Position numbers and translations under genes: made by a program. The notes below the pieces were generated by a model. It ran no database searches, was not told where the DNA came from, and saw nothing but the letters and a program-made list of their open reading frames with translations. DNA of 64,000 nucleotides, from assembly GCF_005239225.2 (NCBI RefSeq), contig NC_133297.1, positions 11,210,147 to 11,274,146 of the forward strand. Direction: 5' to 3'. Positions 24,261 to 37,754 of this stretch are shown here, in pieces. The stretch comes from Populus alba (lineage: Eukaryota > Streptophyta > Magnoliopsida > Malpighiales > Salicaceae). Each line of letters opens with the position of its first letter. Position 1 is the first letter of the stretch.

Positions 24261-24949
24261 TGAGTAAGGATTGATATGCGCCGCTGATATGTTAATCAGG
24301 TGAATCAAGATTTGGCGGTCTTGATTGATTTGGAGGCTGGGGCCATCTTGATGAGAAGTCACGTGCGGAAGGTGATGCGTTTCTTTGCAGTAATAATCAC
24401 ACAGGGGCGGTGGAGGTAAGGATTGATGAGCAGACAGGCATTCGGAACAAGGACATTGATTTATGAATTAATCATTTTGATTTAATTATTATTAAACCCC
24501 AATTTCGGTGCTTTTCTGTAGGAAAAACTATTTATGAGCATTGATTATTTACTATGTTCAGCTTGATTTTCGTAAGGGTAGTGTCATTAGAATACAAAGA
24601 AGACCAGGGAGTAGGCAGGCAGGCAAGACTACATATATATGCAGTGGAAAAGGCTAGTGGGGGAGGCAATTTTCGAGAGAGAAAAGCGGCCGTGGCCTTG
24701 GAAATTTCCATCACCCGTACTCTCCTTTATATGAGAAAATGTTCTTATTGCTATTTTTATTTATCATCAACGGAGCTTTATTAGTTTCTGAAGCAACTCC
24801 ACTTTATTCTTTTCTGGGGGATTTAGGGGGTAATTATTTCCTTGTTTGGGCACCTTTTGGTGAAGTCTTCGAGAGAGGTCATGGGGCGGTGTGAAAGGGT
24901 TGAATTGCTGAAGTTCTTAGTCATAGCTAACGTATCGTTCGAGATATAT

Positions 24950-25165
24950 ACACCGTGTTTATTATGTTTTGAATCAGTGATTGTGATTGTTTTTTGAAGT
25001 AATTTTTATTTTAAAATATATTAAAATAATATTTTTTATTTTTTAAAAAAATATATTTTTGATATTGATATATTAAAATGACTTTAAAATATTAATTTAA
25101 AATTAAAAAAATTAATTTTTTCAAAAAATATTTTTTTAAAAAAAAAAACAAATCCTGTGCGTCTG
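24950..25165. repeat. MITE-like element, AT-rich family
   Basis: The copy opens GTGATTGTGATTGTTTTTTG and carries TTTGATATTGATATATTAAA in its core, like the copies at 4775 and 26250. Confidence 0.5.
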
Positions 25166-26249
25166 GCTTCATGGAGCCATTCAAGGAGGAATTGTGCAAC
25201 CTCAAGCTCTAGCAGGAGTGCCAACATTCTGCCATGGTGTTGCTGGTGGTCTGTGCTAAAGCCAGATAGCAGAAAAATCTTGGAGCCATAGTTTATTATT
25301 TCTCAAAAATACGCAACACAGCATACACCCAAAGTTACAGGGAAGAAAACCTCTCCAATCTTGCAATACTAAGTCAAAGATAACCTACAAAACAACCTGC
25401 ATAATATATACTCCAGACAAGCAAAGAGCTAATTAAACAAGAAATATTAATAATCACCAACGACTCAAAAATAATAATAAAAAAAACATAATCATAAATC
25501 TATATTCCTGAACGTAAATAACATGGGCCTAGCTTGAAGGTTGAATCATTAAAAAAATAAAAATAATTGAGTTTTCAAAGTAGATTTTAAATTCAGAGAC
25601 AGACTCCAACAACTTGAGTATCATGATTCTTAAAAATGGCAATACAAGTTAATTTAGATATCAAGTAAAAGAAAAAAAAATATTACAACTAATAAATGCA
25701 TAACAAAAGAGATGTGAAAAAAGAGAGTTAATGACTCGATCTGTCCTTCTATAACAATGTATTTTTTTTTTCAATTTATTATTTATATCTGTAATTGAGC
25801 TAATTTTATAATTAAATTTATGTTAATTTCTAATTATATCACATTAATGAGAGTCTTAAATCAATCCACTAAAATAAATTATACTATTGCAATAATAAGC
25901 ACGTGTGTCTTATTCAGTTATTATAAATAAATTACTTTGATTGATTTTAGTGGGTTGGTCTGGATATTTTACATGAAGGGTAAATTTGAAGCTTATCATG
26001 CATTTACGTATAAAATTAGTGTAAGGATAGATTAGAAAAATATCATGAATCTAGCCATTAATGTTTTTTTGAGATATTATCATGCATGGTTGCAGCATAA
26101 GAACGGGATGCCGGTGCCCTATTGTTAAATAAATTCAAAGTGTCCAAATAAATAAAAAAACAATTAAATTGGCAACGAACAACAAAATTAAATATTGTTC
26201 TTCGTGACATGACAGCACTACAATCAAGAAAAACTTTCAAAGTTATAGG

Positions 26250-26405
26250 GAAGGCGGTATTTGATTGCGGTGAGATATTTTTAAATTGTTTTTTAATATA
26301 AAATGTATTAAAATATTATTTATTATTTATTTTGTAAATTTATTTTTAATATTAATATATTAAAATAATTCATTTTAAAAAAAAATTGAACAAAAAAAAA
26401 AAATT
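26250..26405. repeat. MITE-like element, AT-rich family
   Basis: It begins TTTGATTGCGGTGAGATATT and has the same ATTAATATATTAAAATAAT core as its relatives. Confidence 0.45.
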
Positions 26406-26749
26406 CAACTGATGCAAGAGGTCTAAATAATAATCATGGGAAATGTAACTCAACTGATCAGATTTTAGTTTAATCATTATAGGATTACTAGTTTGAGTGT
26501 ATTAAATTTCAGGACCACTAGAAACTTACATGGTTGTTAATTTTAAAATATCAAAAAATTAGTGGAGGTGTGTATAAACTGGCTTCTAAATAATTTAAAT
26601 TACTTAATAGGAATACCTTACTAGTTACATGGATGATGATGATAATTAAATATAAATAAGATTCAGTGTGTGTGTTTCAAGTATACAATTATACTAGACC
26701 AAGCCTAAATATGCTTAGAATACTACTTTTAAATCTTGTAAGACAATTA

Positions 26750-26950
26750 GGAAGCGTTTGGGAACACGGTTTCCCATAAAATTTTAATTATTAAAATTTA
26801 ATACGGATTTGTATGTTTTGAATCGTTTTGATGTGTTAATATCAAAAAGAATTTTTAAAAAATAAAAAAAAAAACTTAACATTGCATATTTGATATGAAA
26901 AGTTAATTGAAAAACAACCGTTATCACAGTGCTAAATATATTTGTGGAAA
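26750..26950 (-). repeat. MITE-like element, inverted relative of the 11055 copy
   Basis: The left end AAGCGTTTGGGAACACGGTT is the reverse complement of the right end of the 11055 copy, and the right end contains AACAACCGTTATCACAGTG, matching that copy's left end. Confidence 0.55.
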
Positions 26951-29330
26951 AGAAGAAAAAATAATTCATAAAAAGATAACTATTTCTTTGTTTTATTTTC
27001 CACCGCGGGCATAAGGATGATAATGGTATCCACTTTTATGCAAATCTATTTCTATATATCACAAAGCAGGGGAAATTTTTTATTTTTATAAAATTAAAGG
27101 TAAAGACTAGGGTAATTATTTTTTGTTAAGTTTGGTTATATATATATATATATATATAATATATATATAGTAATAAGCTGAATTTTGTTTTAAAAAACCA
27201 AAACCGGTTCCAACCGGTTTCGGTTTGGATTTTTTAGAAGCAAAACCAGTTTAAACTAATTTGGTTCGGTTTTTTTTCGGTTTGAGTTTGTTTTTTTCGA
27301 TTTGAGTTTCAGTTATATTTTTTTTTATTTCAAACTTATAAAACTGAAACTAAACCGATCAATTTTTTTAAAAATTTTAATATGTTTAATTATTTATTTT
27401 ATTTTATTAATTTAATTAATTTTTTAATTTTTTTACTCATCCTAACAAAAACAGGTAAAAATACTCTATCTATTGAAATACAGGGAGACGGAAGGCATCC
27501 TTCATTGCAACTGGCTTATATTTTTATACTACAACAATGATAATAGTTTGTGTTGTTTTTTCTAAATCTTCGTTAATTAACTTTATTTCAATACATATAA
27601 ATATTTTATTTTTTAATTAATTTATGTATTTCATTTAATTAAAATAATCCTACAAAAAATCATAGAAGTCCACCTAGAATTTCAGTCAGGCTTCCACTAT
27701 GCCGGACACTTTTTTTTTTTTTTTTTTCAATGTAAAAAGAGATGTTAAGATGATGCGAGTTGTTTTTTTTAAAAAAAAATCCTTAGGATATGAGTCATTA
27801 ACTCTCCTAAATTTTATAAGGTTGGTCAATATAATAATATAAATAAAAAAAATACAATGAAAATAAATAAATTGATAAAAAAAATTGACAACGACAAACT
27901 TTTTTGCTAAACCAGGATAACTCGGCAAAAATAAATTGAATAAAACTATAAAGTTTAATCACCAGATAACCCAATATTAAAAAATAAAATAATCAAGATC
28001 TTTTTTAAAATCAAATAAAAACAAATAAAAAAAAAAAATCAAGCCCAATCTAAAATCAAATAAATAATGAAGGAAAAACTAAAAAACACGAGCTTAAAAA
28101 AAACATGTAAATTTAAGTGAATCTCCTAAACCATAGGTTAATTATCCAAACTCGCAATTCGTTAAATCTCAGACTCGAGCTCAATGAATAAATTCAATTT
28201 CCAACCAACTTTATATTGAAAGATGAAATAAAAAAAAAATCAAATTTAAAATTTTCAAAGTTAAAAAATCATAAGTTAAAAAATAACAAAATAAAGTCAA
28301 AAGAATTAAGACCAAAACTAAATATGAAAAAACAAAAAGGATGGTAAAATTAAAAAAAATCAAATTTAATAAATAATCTCAGACAAAATAAATAAAAATT
28401 AAAATAGTAGTTATCAACCTGAAAGGAAAATAATTAAAGTGTTGCCATGAAATTTTAAAGGTTAGGTGTTAGTTTTGAAGTGGAGAGGAGGAAAAAAAAA
28501 AGGTCACAAGAATAACCAAGCCCTAATGATTACATGCGCCACCATAAAATGAACGAGCTGCCTAAACAAATAAAGACTTTGAAAAATTTTGAAAGTTTTT
28601 TTTATTTCAAATTAATTTTTTATGCTTTTAAAATGTTTGATGCTTTGATGTTAAAAATCAATTTTAAAAAATAAAAAAATTATTTTATTATAAGTTCTAA
28701 AATAATTTTTAAAATAATTTTAAAAACCATTTTAAAAAATAATATTTATTAAACTCTTCAACAAGTTCTAAAACAATGTAGCATAAGACAATAATGGTCA
28801 CCAGACAACCCTTCATATTCCGCCAAAAAAACATGAGGGGCATCCAACATTTGACAGTTTTCTTTTATTAAACTTATTATTTGTTAAATTACAAAGCAGC
28901 CTCTAAGTACAATTCAACATTATCCTTACTTTTTTTTTAATTATAAGGGCAAATATGTCTTTGTACCATGCTAAAAATATAAAAAGACAAAAAAAAACTC
29001 CTTTTTTGCAAGTTTAATACTCTTTTGCTTTTAAGAATATTTTACTACGGAAAAACAATTGAAAAGACAAAAAAACATCCAGACAAAAATTATATATTTT
29101 TTTGCTTTAATAGTGATAAAATTATTTTACCGTGCTAAAGATAAGTATATTGACTAATTTATCTCTAATTAATTTGCTAACGAACAATGTTTCCTTTTGA
29201 AAAAAACTACCTCACCCTTCATCAGTTAATTAGGCCATTATATTTTGTAAACAAGGTCGAAAACATAAATACGTTGTTAAAATCCACGTGCTTTGTTTCT
29301 TATGCCACAGTTTATACCTGATATCCCATA

Positions 29331-29332
<2 letters not shown>

Positions 29333-29375
<43 letters not shown>
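29333..29375. repeat. (TA)n microsatellite
   Basis: About 21 uninterrupted TA units. Confidence 0.95.
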
Positions 29376-29380
<5 letters not shown>

Positions 29381-30818
29381 CACCACAGAACACGACATGC
29401 GGTAATAACGTTCTTGTGATGTAGAATGCCTAATCAATGCTCCATAACCCATTTCCTGTTTTCTTTTCTTTTCTTTTCGTTATATATATGAAATTATTCC
29501 ATTGGTAACGTCGTCAAGGTACATTTATAATAATAATAATATTATCAAGCTTCCTTCTAAAGGTACACTGAACATCGCTAGTTTCTGCGCTGTATATCTT
29601 TGTTGGAGACAAAGTAAAATTAGCTGTCAAAAATTGCAGGCGCAACAATAGATAGATAAGATTCACATGGAGAGCGTTATAAATTCTGCTCCTCATATTA
29701 TGAATCTAAGTGAACGATCGATGCTTTTCGCCTTTTACATGAAGGGATTATTTTATCTATATCAATCAGACAACTTTCCATGGTAGCTCACAGTCTAAAA
29801 GCAGCCACAGACCAGTTCGTATTTCTTGGACTCTTGTAAACATACCAGTGTTTGAATGGTATGTTTTTGGATTCTTCCCGCAAAAGCTTGCCTACTCGAA
29901 ACTGGACACTGTTTATTCACCCGTTGCTATCACCCCAATCACTGTTTTGATTTACTAACGTAATGTTTTCCCACCAGGTTCTAAGAATCGAGATGTTCTT
30001 GGGCTCTCTAAATTACACGAGCACATGCTTTTTTTGCTTTTTTTGCTCTTAGCCTTTCTTTTTTCTTTTTCGTGTTTATATCATTTGATCTTCTAGCTTG
30101 TGGCTGTATACCCCCTGTTAGAATATTGTTTGGTAAAGCTTGCAATGAGAGTGATGTTTAATGTTCAGAATTCTGAAATGACACCGGAAATTCAATTCAC
30201 AAGACTCTCAAGTCTCGATTTTTTCTGTAAAAACCAGTGCTCCCAGCAGTGTAACCTTAACTTCAATTTACTACGGAAAATATGTTCCAGAGCTTAGGCA
30301 CACCATCAATGATTCTGCTATGTAGCAAGTGAAGCACCCCAAGTAGCCACTGATCCAAACATCACTTGATGAACTGGACATTATCCTGACATGATCGAGA
30401 AGTTTAAGCTTCTAGAAGAAAAGAAATAATAAGATTTGGAGATGCATGTGCCTGCAGATTTCATCAGACTTCAGTTCTTGTTTATAACAATGCTAAGCAG
30501 AGCACTAAATAAGCAGTCATGTCCCAAACTTCACCAGTCTAGCCAAGCACATTTTAGGTTTTCCTAAGCTTTCTATGGCGGGAGAAAAAAAAAACATCCC
30601 TGTCTGAAGTATCACACGTCGAGATGCCTAGATCCGATTTTGCAAAAACATGTATTGCTTAGAGCAAACAAGTATCGCTACAAATGAGCAGCAGACAATC
30701 AAGACAAAATGTATGCATAATGAGTATATCAGTTTAAATAATAGGATCACGAAAAACTCTTACTATCTTGGCACAGCATCTAGTAACCTGAAATGAAAAG
30801 GTAAACTAAACAAAACCG

Positions 30819-31740
30819 CTAGACAGCTTCAGCTCCAGCAGGATGTGCTTGGTCAACTGCTTCTTTCTTCCCTGAAATCTCCTCTAAACATCTTCCTTTT
30901 GGCCCAGGAACCATAAATGTTAACAGAAAGCCAACAAATATAGTCCATGACGGTGAAGAAATTCCTTGGATAATAGCCCAAAAGAGTTGCTTTTATCAAT
31001 CACGTTCGCCTCTTCTACCTCCTCCTGAGCTTGCACCTCAATGCCTATGACTTTCGACATATCTTGACTGGCTTTCTCTGCATTCCTGGCTAACAAGGCT
31101 GTGTAAGGAGGAGTTTCAGGCATCTCCATGCGCCAACAATAGGTTTAAAGGAGCCGGGAATGCAACAAGCATTAAAACTATCCTCCAAGCACAATCCGAT
31201 TCCGGCACAGTAGAGCAATTGGATCAACAGAGTATGCAGTAGGTTTGTATACAGCACAAAAATAATTGCAGAAACAGCCATTGCCACGAAACCACCAGCA
31301 AGAATTCCGAATCCTTGCATAGCAAAAACAGACGCATTAAAAGCTCCACGTGTCTTATTGTTAGGGTATTCAGCCATTATGGTTGCCGAGAGCCTATTCC
31401 GAAGCCAGGCCAAAAACTAAAGAAACACAAAGTAGCCATCACTGCTTTCGGAAAAATCCAGAAAGAAAGGCCGCAGAAACCATCATGAGCATAAGCATTA
31501 TGCCCATAGACGCGTTTGCGACCAATCTTGTCACCAGGCCACCTAAAGAGGAGTTGTCCAGCAAGAATTCCACATAGTGCTAAACCATTAACAGCAGCAG
31601 CGACATTAGGGGGGAAATGCCTGGTTTTGGTGATAATTCAAATTTCAACCGGAGACTATCACAGCTTTGATGCTGTAGAACTGTGTTTTTGCTTGATCCA
31701 GCTTTAGGAGAAGATCAACCTGCCCTTTGGTGGCCTTGGT
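30819..31740 (-). pseudogene. broken PHT1-family phosphate transporter
   Basis: On the minus strand, pieces of a PHT1 high-affinity inorganic phosphate:proton symporter (major facilitator superfamily) follow in the correct order but in changing frames. From the N-terminus they are [107 protein letters not shown] and NSFGLLSKEFLHRHGL. Next comes the genuine C-terminus FMVPGPKGRCLEEISGKK with its stop at 30819-30821. A large part between the middle loop and the last transmembrane segment is missing, as is a piece after the first segment, and no start codon survives. PHT1 proteins have 12 membrane spans, about 520-540 residues; this copy cannot make one. The lack of visible introns may reflect an intronless parent or a retrocopy. 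Confidence 0.9.
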
Positions 31741-31744
31741 TGAG

Positions 31745-32720
31745 GTTCACCTGCCTTCCTGATCTGAAACTTTTTGCTAAAAGCTCCTTTTTTTCTTTAT
31801 TTGAACGAGAATAGTGCATTGTAGTCCTAGCAGGTTAGGGTTTCAGAGTCCGGGAAGCAGGAATTCTATTTCAACCGTAGATCTACTCTTTCAGTCAGTT
31901 CGATTCTCCGAGATTTTAGAAAATAAAACCAGACTTATTTGGTTTCCCGAAGAATTTACCTCTCTCGAAATAGAAGTGAAAAAAAAAAAAAAATTCGTTC
32001 AAAAAAAATATATATAAAAAAAAATGAAATATAAAAAATAAAAAGTGTAGACCAAATTTATGACACCTGGTTTCTGAAGCCTGACACGATGACCTGAATA
32101 TTGTTCATGTCAAGCTCACGGCCATTTTTTTTAGTCTGGAAACGGATGCCACAAATCAAGTCTGTCCAGGGCTCACATGTCATAACGCCACGGCCACACC
32201 CACATTGTTCCCGGGAAAGAAAAAAAAATCAACTATCATGCGGTAAAAAATAAAAAACTACTATTTTAAAATTTATTTTATTTTTTATTTTAAATTAATA
32301 TATTTTAATATTTTCAGATATTTGATATATTAATTCAAAAATAAATTTTAAAAATAAAAAATATATATTATTTTAATATATATATTTTAAAAAACAATCA
32401 CAACATTCCAAAACACCTCTTCTTAATTCAACCTGGGGCAGTAATTTGCCCTAAAACGCCAGGCCTTTCAGCTTTGTGTGCCTAAGGTTACAAGAACTCC
32501 GTTTTCATAGGAAATCAATCAGTTATCCAAAGTTCTCTAAAACCGCATACTGATACAAATTACACAAACATTAACCACAAGAATAAGAAACAATAATCAA
32601 ATTGATAAATATCAAAAGATTCTGGGAGAAGTTGACTTCTATTATTCTAATAACCCTGACCTCCAACATGAACATGGATCATTGAAATATCAAGTTCAGA
32701 ATACTATTCCCACACGAATG
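31745..32720. other. intergenic between transporter relic and aminotransferase
   Basis: The interval has low-complexity A/T DNA, a MITE-like copy at about 32240-32420 and, next to 32724, the probable 3' untranslated region of the aminotransferase. No gene was seen. Confidence 0.5.
32240..32420. repeat. MITE-like element, AT-rich family
   Basis: The core words TTTTAATATATATATTTTAAA and the right end CACAACATTCCAAAACACC fit the family. The left end is unclear. Confidence 0.45.
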
Positions 32721-32723
32721 GGT

Positions 32724-34883
32724 TCATTTTCTCTTCAGCTTCTCCTTCATCCTATCAACTGCAGCCCTCAAAGTTCCTTCATCTTTGCAGAAGGTGAATC
32801 TCACCAAATTCTTTCCATCTTCCGGGTTCAAGTAAAATACACTTGTTGGAATTGCCACAACCCCGACTTCCTTGATCAGATACTCACAAAATGCAATATC
32901 ATTTTCCAGGCCGAAAGGGGTGTGATCAACAACAACAAAGTAAGTACCACTTGATGGAAATACTTTGAAACCAACAGCCTCCAACCCCTCAACCAATATT
33001 TCCTTCTTTGCCATATAATCCCTCTTTAGCTCAACATAGTAGGATTCTGGGGCTCTGAGAGCAACTGCAGCTGCCCACTGCATAGGAGTGGAGGTGGCGA
33101 AAGTAAGGAAAGAGTGTGCCTGTCGCACTCCCCATGTCAAGTGAGGAGGTGCTATTGCCCAGCCAATCTTCCAGCCTGTCAAGGAGAATGTCTTCCCTAG
33201 GGAATTCAAAGTCACAGTCCGTTCATACATTCCTGGAAGAGAGGCCATTGATATGTGATCCATTTCAAAAGCCAATTTATCATAAACTTCATCAGTGAAA
33301 ACCAGCACATCATTCTCAATGCAAAGCGATGCGATAGTACTAAGCTCCTCCCTGGAAAACATCTTTCCAGTTGGATTATGTGGAGTGTTGATGAGAACTG
33401 CACGAGTATCCTGTGTGATTGCTGATTTAAGCTCATCTATGGGAACAGCAAAATCTGGTGGGCGCAATGTGATACATTTTATTTTTGCACCGGCCATTGA
33501 TAATGTGGCTTCATATGAATCATAGAAAGGAGCAAAGAGGATTACTTCATCGCCAGGATTTATCAAGCCTAGCATAGTTGCAGCTATAGCTTCGGTGCAC
33601 CCAGATGTAACAGTAATTTCTTTCTCAGGGTCCACCACAAGCCCGGTATCTTTCTTGAATCGCTCAGCAATGGCAGAGCTGAAATCTGGAACCCCATATC
33701 CACGAGCATATTGATTCTTCCCATCTTTAATAGCTTGGATGGCTGCTTCTTTGACAAACTCAGGACCATCAAAATTGGGAAAGCCTTGGCCCAGATTTAT
33801 CGCTCCATGTTTGATGGCAAGTGAACTCATCTGTGTGAATATTGTGGTTTTGAACTTCTCCAGACGCTTTGCAACCTGCTAAGGAGGCCAAAATATTAGA
33901 AGGAAAACAGGGACACCAAAAACAAAGATTCCGAGGCATGTCATTGATTAATTTGATATGGAACTATTATTCATCAAGACATGACAGAACGAAAGTATTG
34001 CTTCATGTAGTGGATTGACTTAAGCTGAAGGAATCCATCGTGCTTGACCAAATATTCATGGGGTTAGAGAAAAATCAAGCAGTACATTTCATGCCATGTA
34101 TTACCACTATACAAGTTGTGATCGAGTTTTCAAGGAAGCCCGGTGAACAACCAGAGTGTTTTCATTAGTTTACCACAATACTAACTCTATTTCAGCTCCG
34201 ACCAAAACAATTAACACCAGCATGTCACATTCAGGCTTACATTATAAACAACAAAACCAGAGACTCAAGACTCCTCACCAACTTTGCTTTGTGAATCAAT
34301 AGCACGACACATATAATTGTCAAAGCTTTCCAACAATAGCAACCCACTAATTGCCCTAGCTAAAAAGTTCTCTTTTTTAATGCTCCTCGAACATTAACCA
34401 TTACCCAGGCAAATCATTTGATTGGAAAATGAAGCTAAAAAAAATTTAACAAAATAGTCCTCACAAAAATACAAAATTGGACAATGGATCGAACAGAATC
34501 GCAAATGGTCTTGGTCCTGGTTCTGAGGAATTAAGCAAAACCACAACGAAAATAGAGTTGATCACAAAAAAAAGGAACAAAACCCATATGAAGAATAAGC
34601 TATGCGCGTAAGAATTGGGTAAGAAAATATTAATAAAAAAAAAAAAAAAGAGGAATCGGATTACTTGTAACGGCTGTTGAGTGGAAACTGCATCTTTGAG
34701 GGAAGGAGAGGAGGCCATGAGAGAAGGGTAAGAAGAGATCCCTCTCCTTGTAGAGCTAATAGCGGCAACACTTTTGTCAGGTAGAAGCAATTGCTTTGAA
34801 AATGAAAAGGTGAAGAATGATGAGGGTTTAAAGCTCAGTGGCGTGAGCACCTTACAAGGCGTCCAGATACATTGACTCCTCAT
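32724..34883 (-). CDS. PLP-dependent class I aminotransferase (kynurenine/glutamine transaminase type), probably plastid-targeted
   Basis: Two exons, 34665-34883 and 32724-33875, join in frame (PLQ|VAKRLEKFKTTIFTQ) and encode 456 residues. The enzyme belongs to aminotransferase fold type I, near kynurenine aminotransferase and plant At1g77670, moving an amino group from an amino acid to a 2-oxo acid. Seen motifs are NPTG (residues 240-243), the PLP-contacting TDEVYDK (Asp268), the Schiff-base Lys301 in NSLGKTFSLTGWK, and a late VRFTF with the likely carboxylate-binding Arg. The first 55 residues are Ser/Phe-rich with few acidic residues, like a transit peptide. A second in-frame ATG at 34716-34718 would give a protein starting MASSPSLKD without it. 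The upstream GTG is not used as the start. Exact substrates cannot be read from sequence. Confidence 0.92.
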
Positions 34884-35289
34884 CACTACACAACATCAAA
34901 AACTCCAGTACCGTCAAAGGGGCTGCTACCTCTGACCAAGGATTTTTTGGGCAAGGTATTGTTATACCAAAAAAACACTAAGATGGAGTATTTATTTACA
35001 AGTATAAGGTGGCTTAACCCATGCCATTACTGCCGCTTTGATGGTGCAGTATTTGGTCAGGAGACATGTCAAATCCCATCCATGCTTACTAAATACAAAA
35101 TAATATTGTTCGGAATACTGCTGAATTATGCATGCATTTTCATGTCGATCGCAATGTTTTTCATAATAACTAATTAAATCGATATAACATCTTGCTATAA
35201 GTTTTAATGATAACCTATATCATTCCCAGATAGATGAAAATCATGCTTGGTTTTAAATTTTGGCAAGGATGTGATTACATGAGAATGTG

Positions 35290-35465
35290 TTCTAACTATG
35301 TTTTGAAAAATCTTGATTTTTTTTTAAAAAAAAGTTATTTTTTTTCTATTGATTTGACACTTTGATATTAAAAATAAATTTTAAAAATAAAAAAATATTA
35401 TTTTAATATATTTAAAAATAGAAAAACTTTAAAAAATAATTTTATAAATCATCTTTTTATTTTTT
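35290..35465. repeat. MITE-like element, AT-rich family
   Basis: The core TTGATATTAAAAATAAATTT followed by TATTATTTTAATATATTTAA is the family signature. Confidence 0.5.
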
Positions 35466-35859
35466 AAATTAGCAGCTTTGTGAAAGAAAAAACATCCGGG
35501 TTTACCTGAGCATGGAAGTCCAGGAACTCGGGAGGATTGCCTAAAGTTGTTAGGCCTCTTGAATCTGGGTGTAGCCCAATTAAGAATTATGTGGGCCTCA
35601 GTTAAAAGGCCAGCTTAGTTTAAGACTAGAGAGCCATCTTTGAAACATTTTGGGCCCAGTCTTTCTAAATTAGTAAATTATACTCCTGCTACCTCACTAC
35701 TTAAAGCCTAACGTAGAGTTGTCTTGTATTCTCACCTTTCCAGCTTGCAGCTGATTAACTGCAAATTAATGTCCCTGTTTGGTCGTGCTCCTACAGAAAA
35801 TAAGGAACAGATTCCATGGTTCATGAGAAAATGATTCCATGTCTTGAAATCTTTTAAAG

Positions 35860-36015
35860 GTGTTGTTGAAGATTTTTTAAAATAATATATTTTTATTTGA
35901 AAAAAATATTATATTTAAATTTGTTTTAATTATTTTGATGCGATGGATATTAAAAATTAAAAAAATTAATTTATTTTCAAACAAAAAGTTATTTAAAAAA
36001 AAGCATCCCATGCTA
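35860..36015. repeat. MITE-like element, AT-rich family
   Basis: The family core is present (TTTTGATGCGATGGATATTA), with poorly defined ends. Confidence 0.4.
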
Positions 36016-36455
36016 TAATCTCAAGCATCTCTTACTAGTAGCTCATTTAGAATATTAAGGATTGAATTCAATTGTTTAAAAATTTAAAATTGAATTCAGT
36101 TATCATCATGTTTGGAAAACTTAAAATTGAATACAAATCCCACCACCTCAAGAGCTGGGAATTGCTACAGTAATATGAACTTTATCACCCCATTAAACCA
36201 TAGGATATTTATTAGTTGTGTAGCGACTAAAAGATCAATTTGGCATTAAAGTCTTGTCGTGGCAAACTTGTAATAAAATACGTTTGACGGGATATTGATT
36301 TAATGACAAGATGTCTTCCAAATCAAACGGATTCGAATTAGTTTTAAAAATCATATTTATATATATATATAAAAAAAAAAAAATGAATGATGATCTTGTG
36401 TTCAATTTTCTCTATAATATCAAGTAAGCATCCCAGCAGTATGGAAAATGGATAC

Positions 36456-36527
36456 CTCTTCCTCGCCTCACGTGCTTCGGCCAATTGCTCTCTTTCAATA
36501 TCTTGAAAAGCATCAACTTGATGCAAA
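36456..36527 (-). pseudogene. orphan exon fragment of an unidentified gene
   Basis: A 72-nt segment is bounded on the minus strand by an acceptor (TATATATCCAG) and a donor (AAGAG|GTATCC) and reads LHQVDAFQDIEREQLAEAR in one frame. The charged, Gln/Glu-rich sequence looks like a coiled-coil piece of a real protein. No neighbouring exon was found within several kilobases, so it is probably a relic or a transposon-captured exon. I cannot name the parent gene. Confidence 0.35.
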
Positions 36528-36639
36528 CTGGATATATAAACAAGAGCATTGCCTTTGTAAATAAATTTTGACGAGTAACACCGTTAATAGGCTGTTTGTG
36601 AATTGTGATGGTACCTTTCGACTAATCATCCTAAGGCTA

Positions 36640-36860
36640 TTGCAGTGATAAGACTATTTATTTTTATATTTTTAAAATACTTAAAAAAAATATTTTTTTT
36701 ATTTCAATTAATATTTTTTAGTGTTTTTATAATTATTTTAATATGTTGGTGTTAAAAATAAATTTTTAAAAAACAAAAAAATATTATCTTAATATATTTA
36801 TAAATAAAAAATATTTTAAAAAATAATTAATATCATATTTTTAAACACATATTATATATA
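36640..36860. repeat. MITE-like element, AT-rich family
   Basis: The core TATAATTATTTTAATATGTT and the right end TTTTTAAACACATATTATA fit the family. Confidence 0.5.
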
Positions 36861-37754
36861 CATTAAGAGAGGCTTATGCCAACCACCAACATCCCCTCTG
36901 TCCAGGACATTATTGGGGAACACTGTAAGAATGTGGAATTAAAGATTAAAGATGCTCCTGTGTGTCAGCCGGGGAACTCCATTTTGCTGTGTTGTTTTTT
37001 TTATTCAGGCGACTGTATGCGTTCTACTAGTTTTGATTTTATATTAGTCTTTATTTTTTATATATTAATCCTCTACTTTTAAAATTGTTTTTGTTTAATT
37101 CTCTTCATTAAAGACAATGCCAAATCTTTCCATGATCTGTACCACATGGTTGGTACACGTATTGATCATAAACTACACATGTCAACTTGTGCTAGGTCAC
37201 GTGGTATGACAATTTGAAGGATTTTATTACCGTCTTCATGGAAATATGATTGCACAGAGAAAATCCTTAAAATAAAAAGTTGATATCAATACAAATATTA
37301 GCTTCAGATTTATTTATTTTTTAAATGAAGATTATACTCCGGTATTATTTTGAACTATGTATCAAATGTAAGTATTTATACGTATTCTATCACATTTTGC
37401 ATCGGTAATCAAAATATCAACAGCCAGGACTTCCATGTGTTTGGTTTTGGTAACGAGGGCACGTAGTATTGATATAAAAATATTTTTGAATTAAAATGTA
37501 TTTAAATAATATTATATGAAAAGCTAAAAAATATATAAAAAATAAAGATAAAAAAATGGTGATAATTACACAAAGTATAAAATAATAAACAAACTAAAAA
37601 AAAAATATTTAAGAGAAACTTTAAAAAAAAAAAAAACCTTAAAAATTATAGTTCCCTTATAGCTACAGTACCCAATATGGTAAGAATATTGGAAAAATCT
37701 ACAAGTATGCTATGTATATAGTAAAAAAATATTTTTTTACTGTATGTATCAGAT

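Larger units (their letters stand above)
25170..30800. other. long gene-free AT-rich interval
   Basis: No gene is supported here. The content is A-rich and T-rich low-complexity DNA, MITE-like copies (also about 28590-28780), a stretch of degenerate CGGTTTGGTTT-like repeats at 27190-27350 containing AACCGGTTCCAACCGGTT, and a (TA)n run at 29333-29375. The part at 29380-30800 is less AT-rich but yields only short frames I cannot assign. Confidence 0.55.

Noticed and set aside
34884..34886. Aminotransferase start one codon upstream
   Set aside because: The codon is GTG; the ATG at 34881-34883 is the first normal start.
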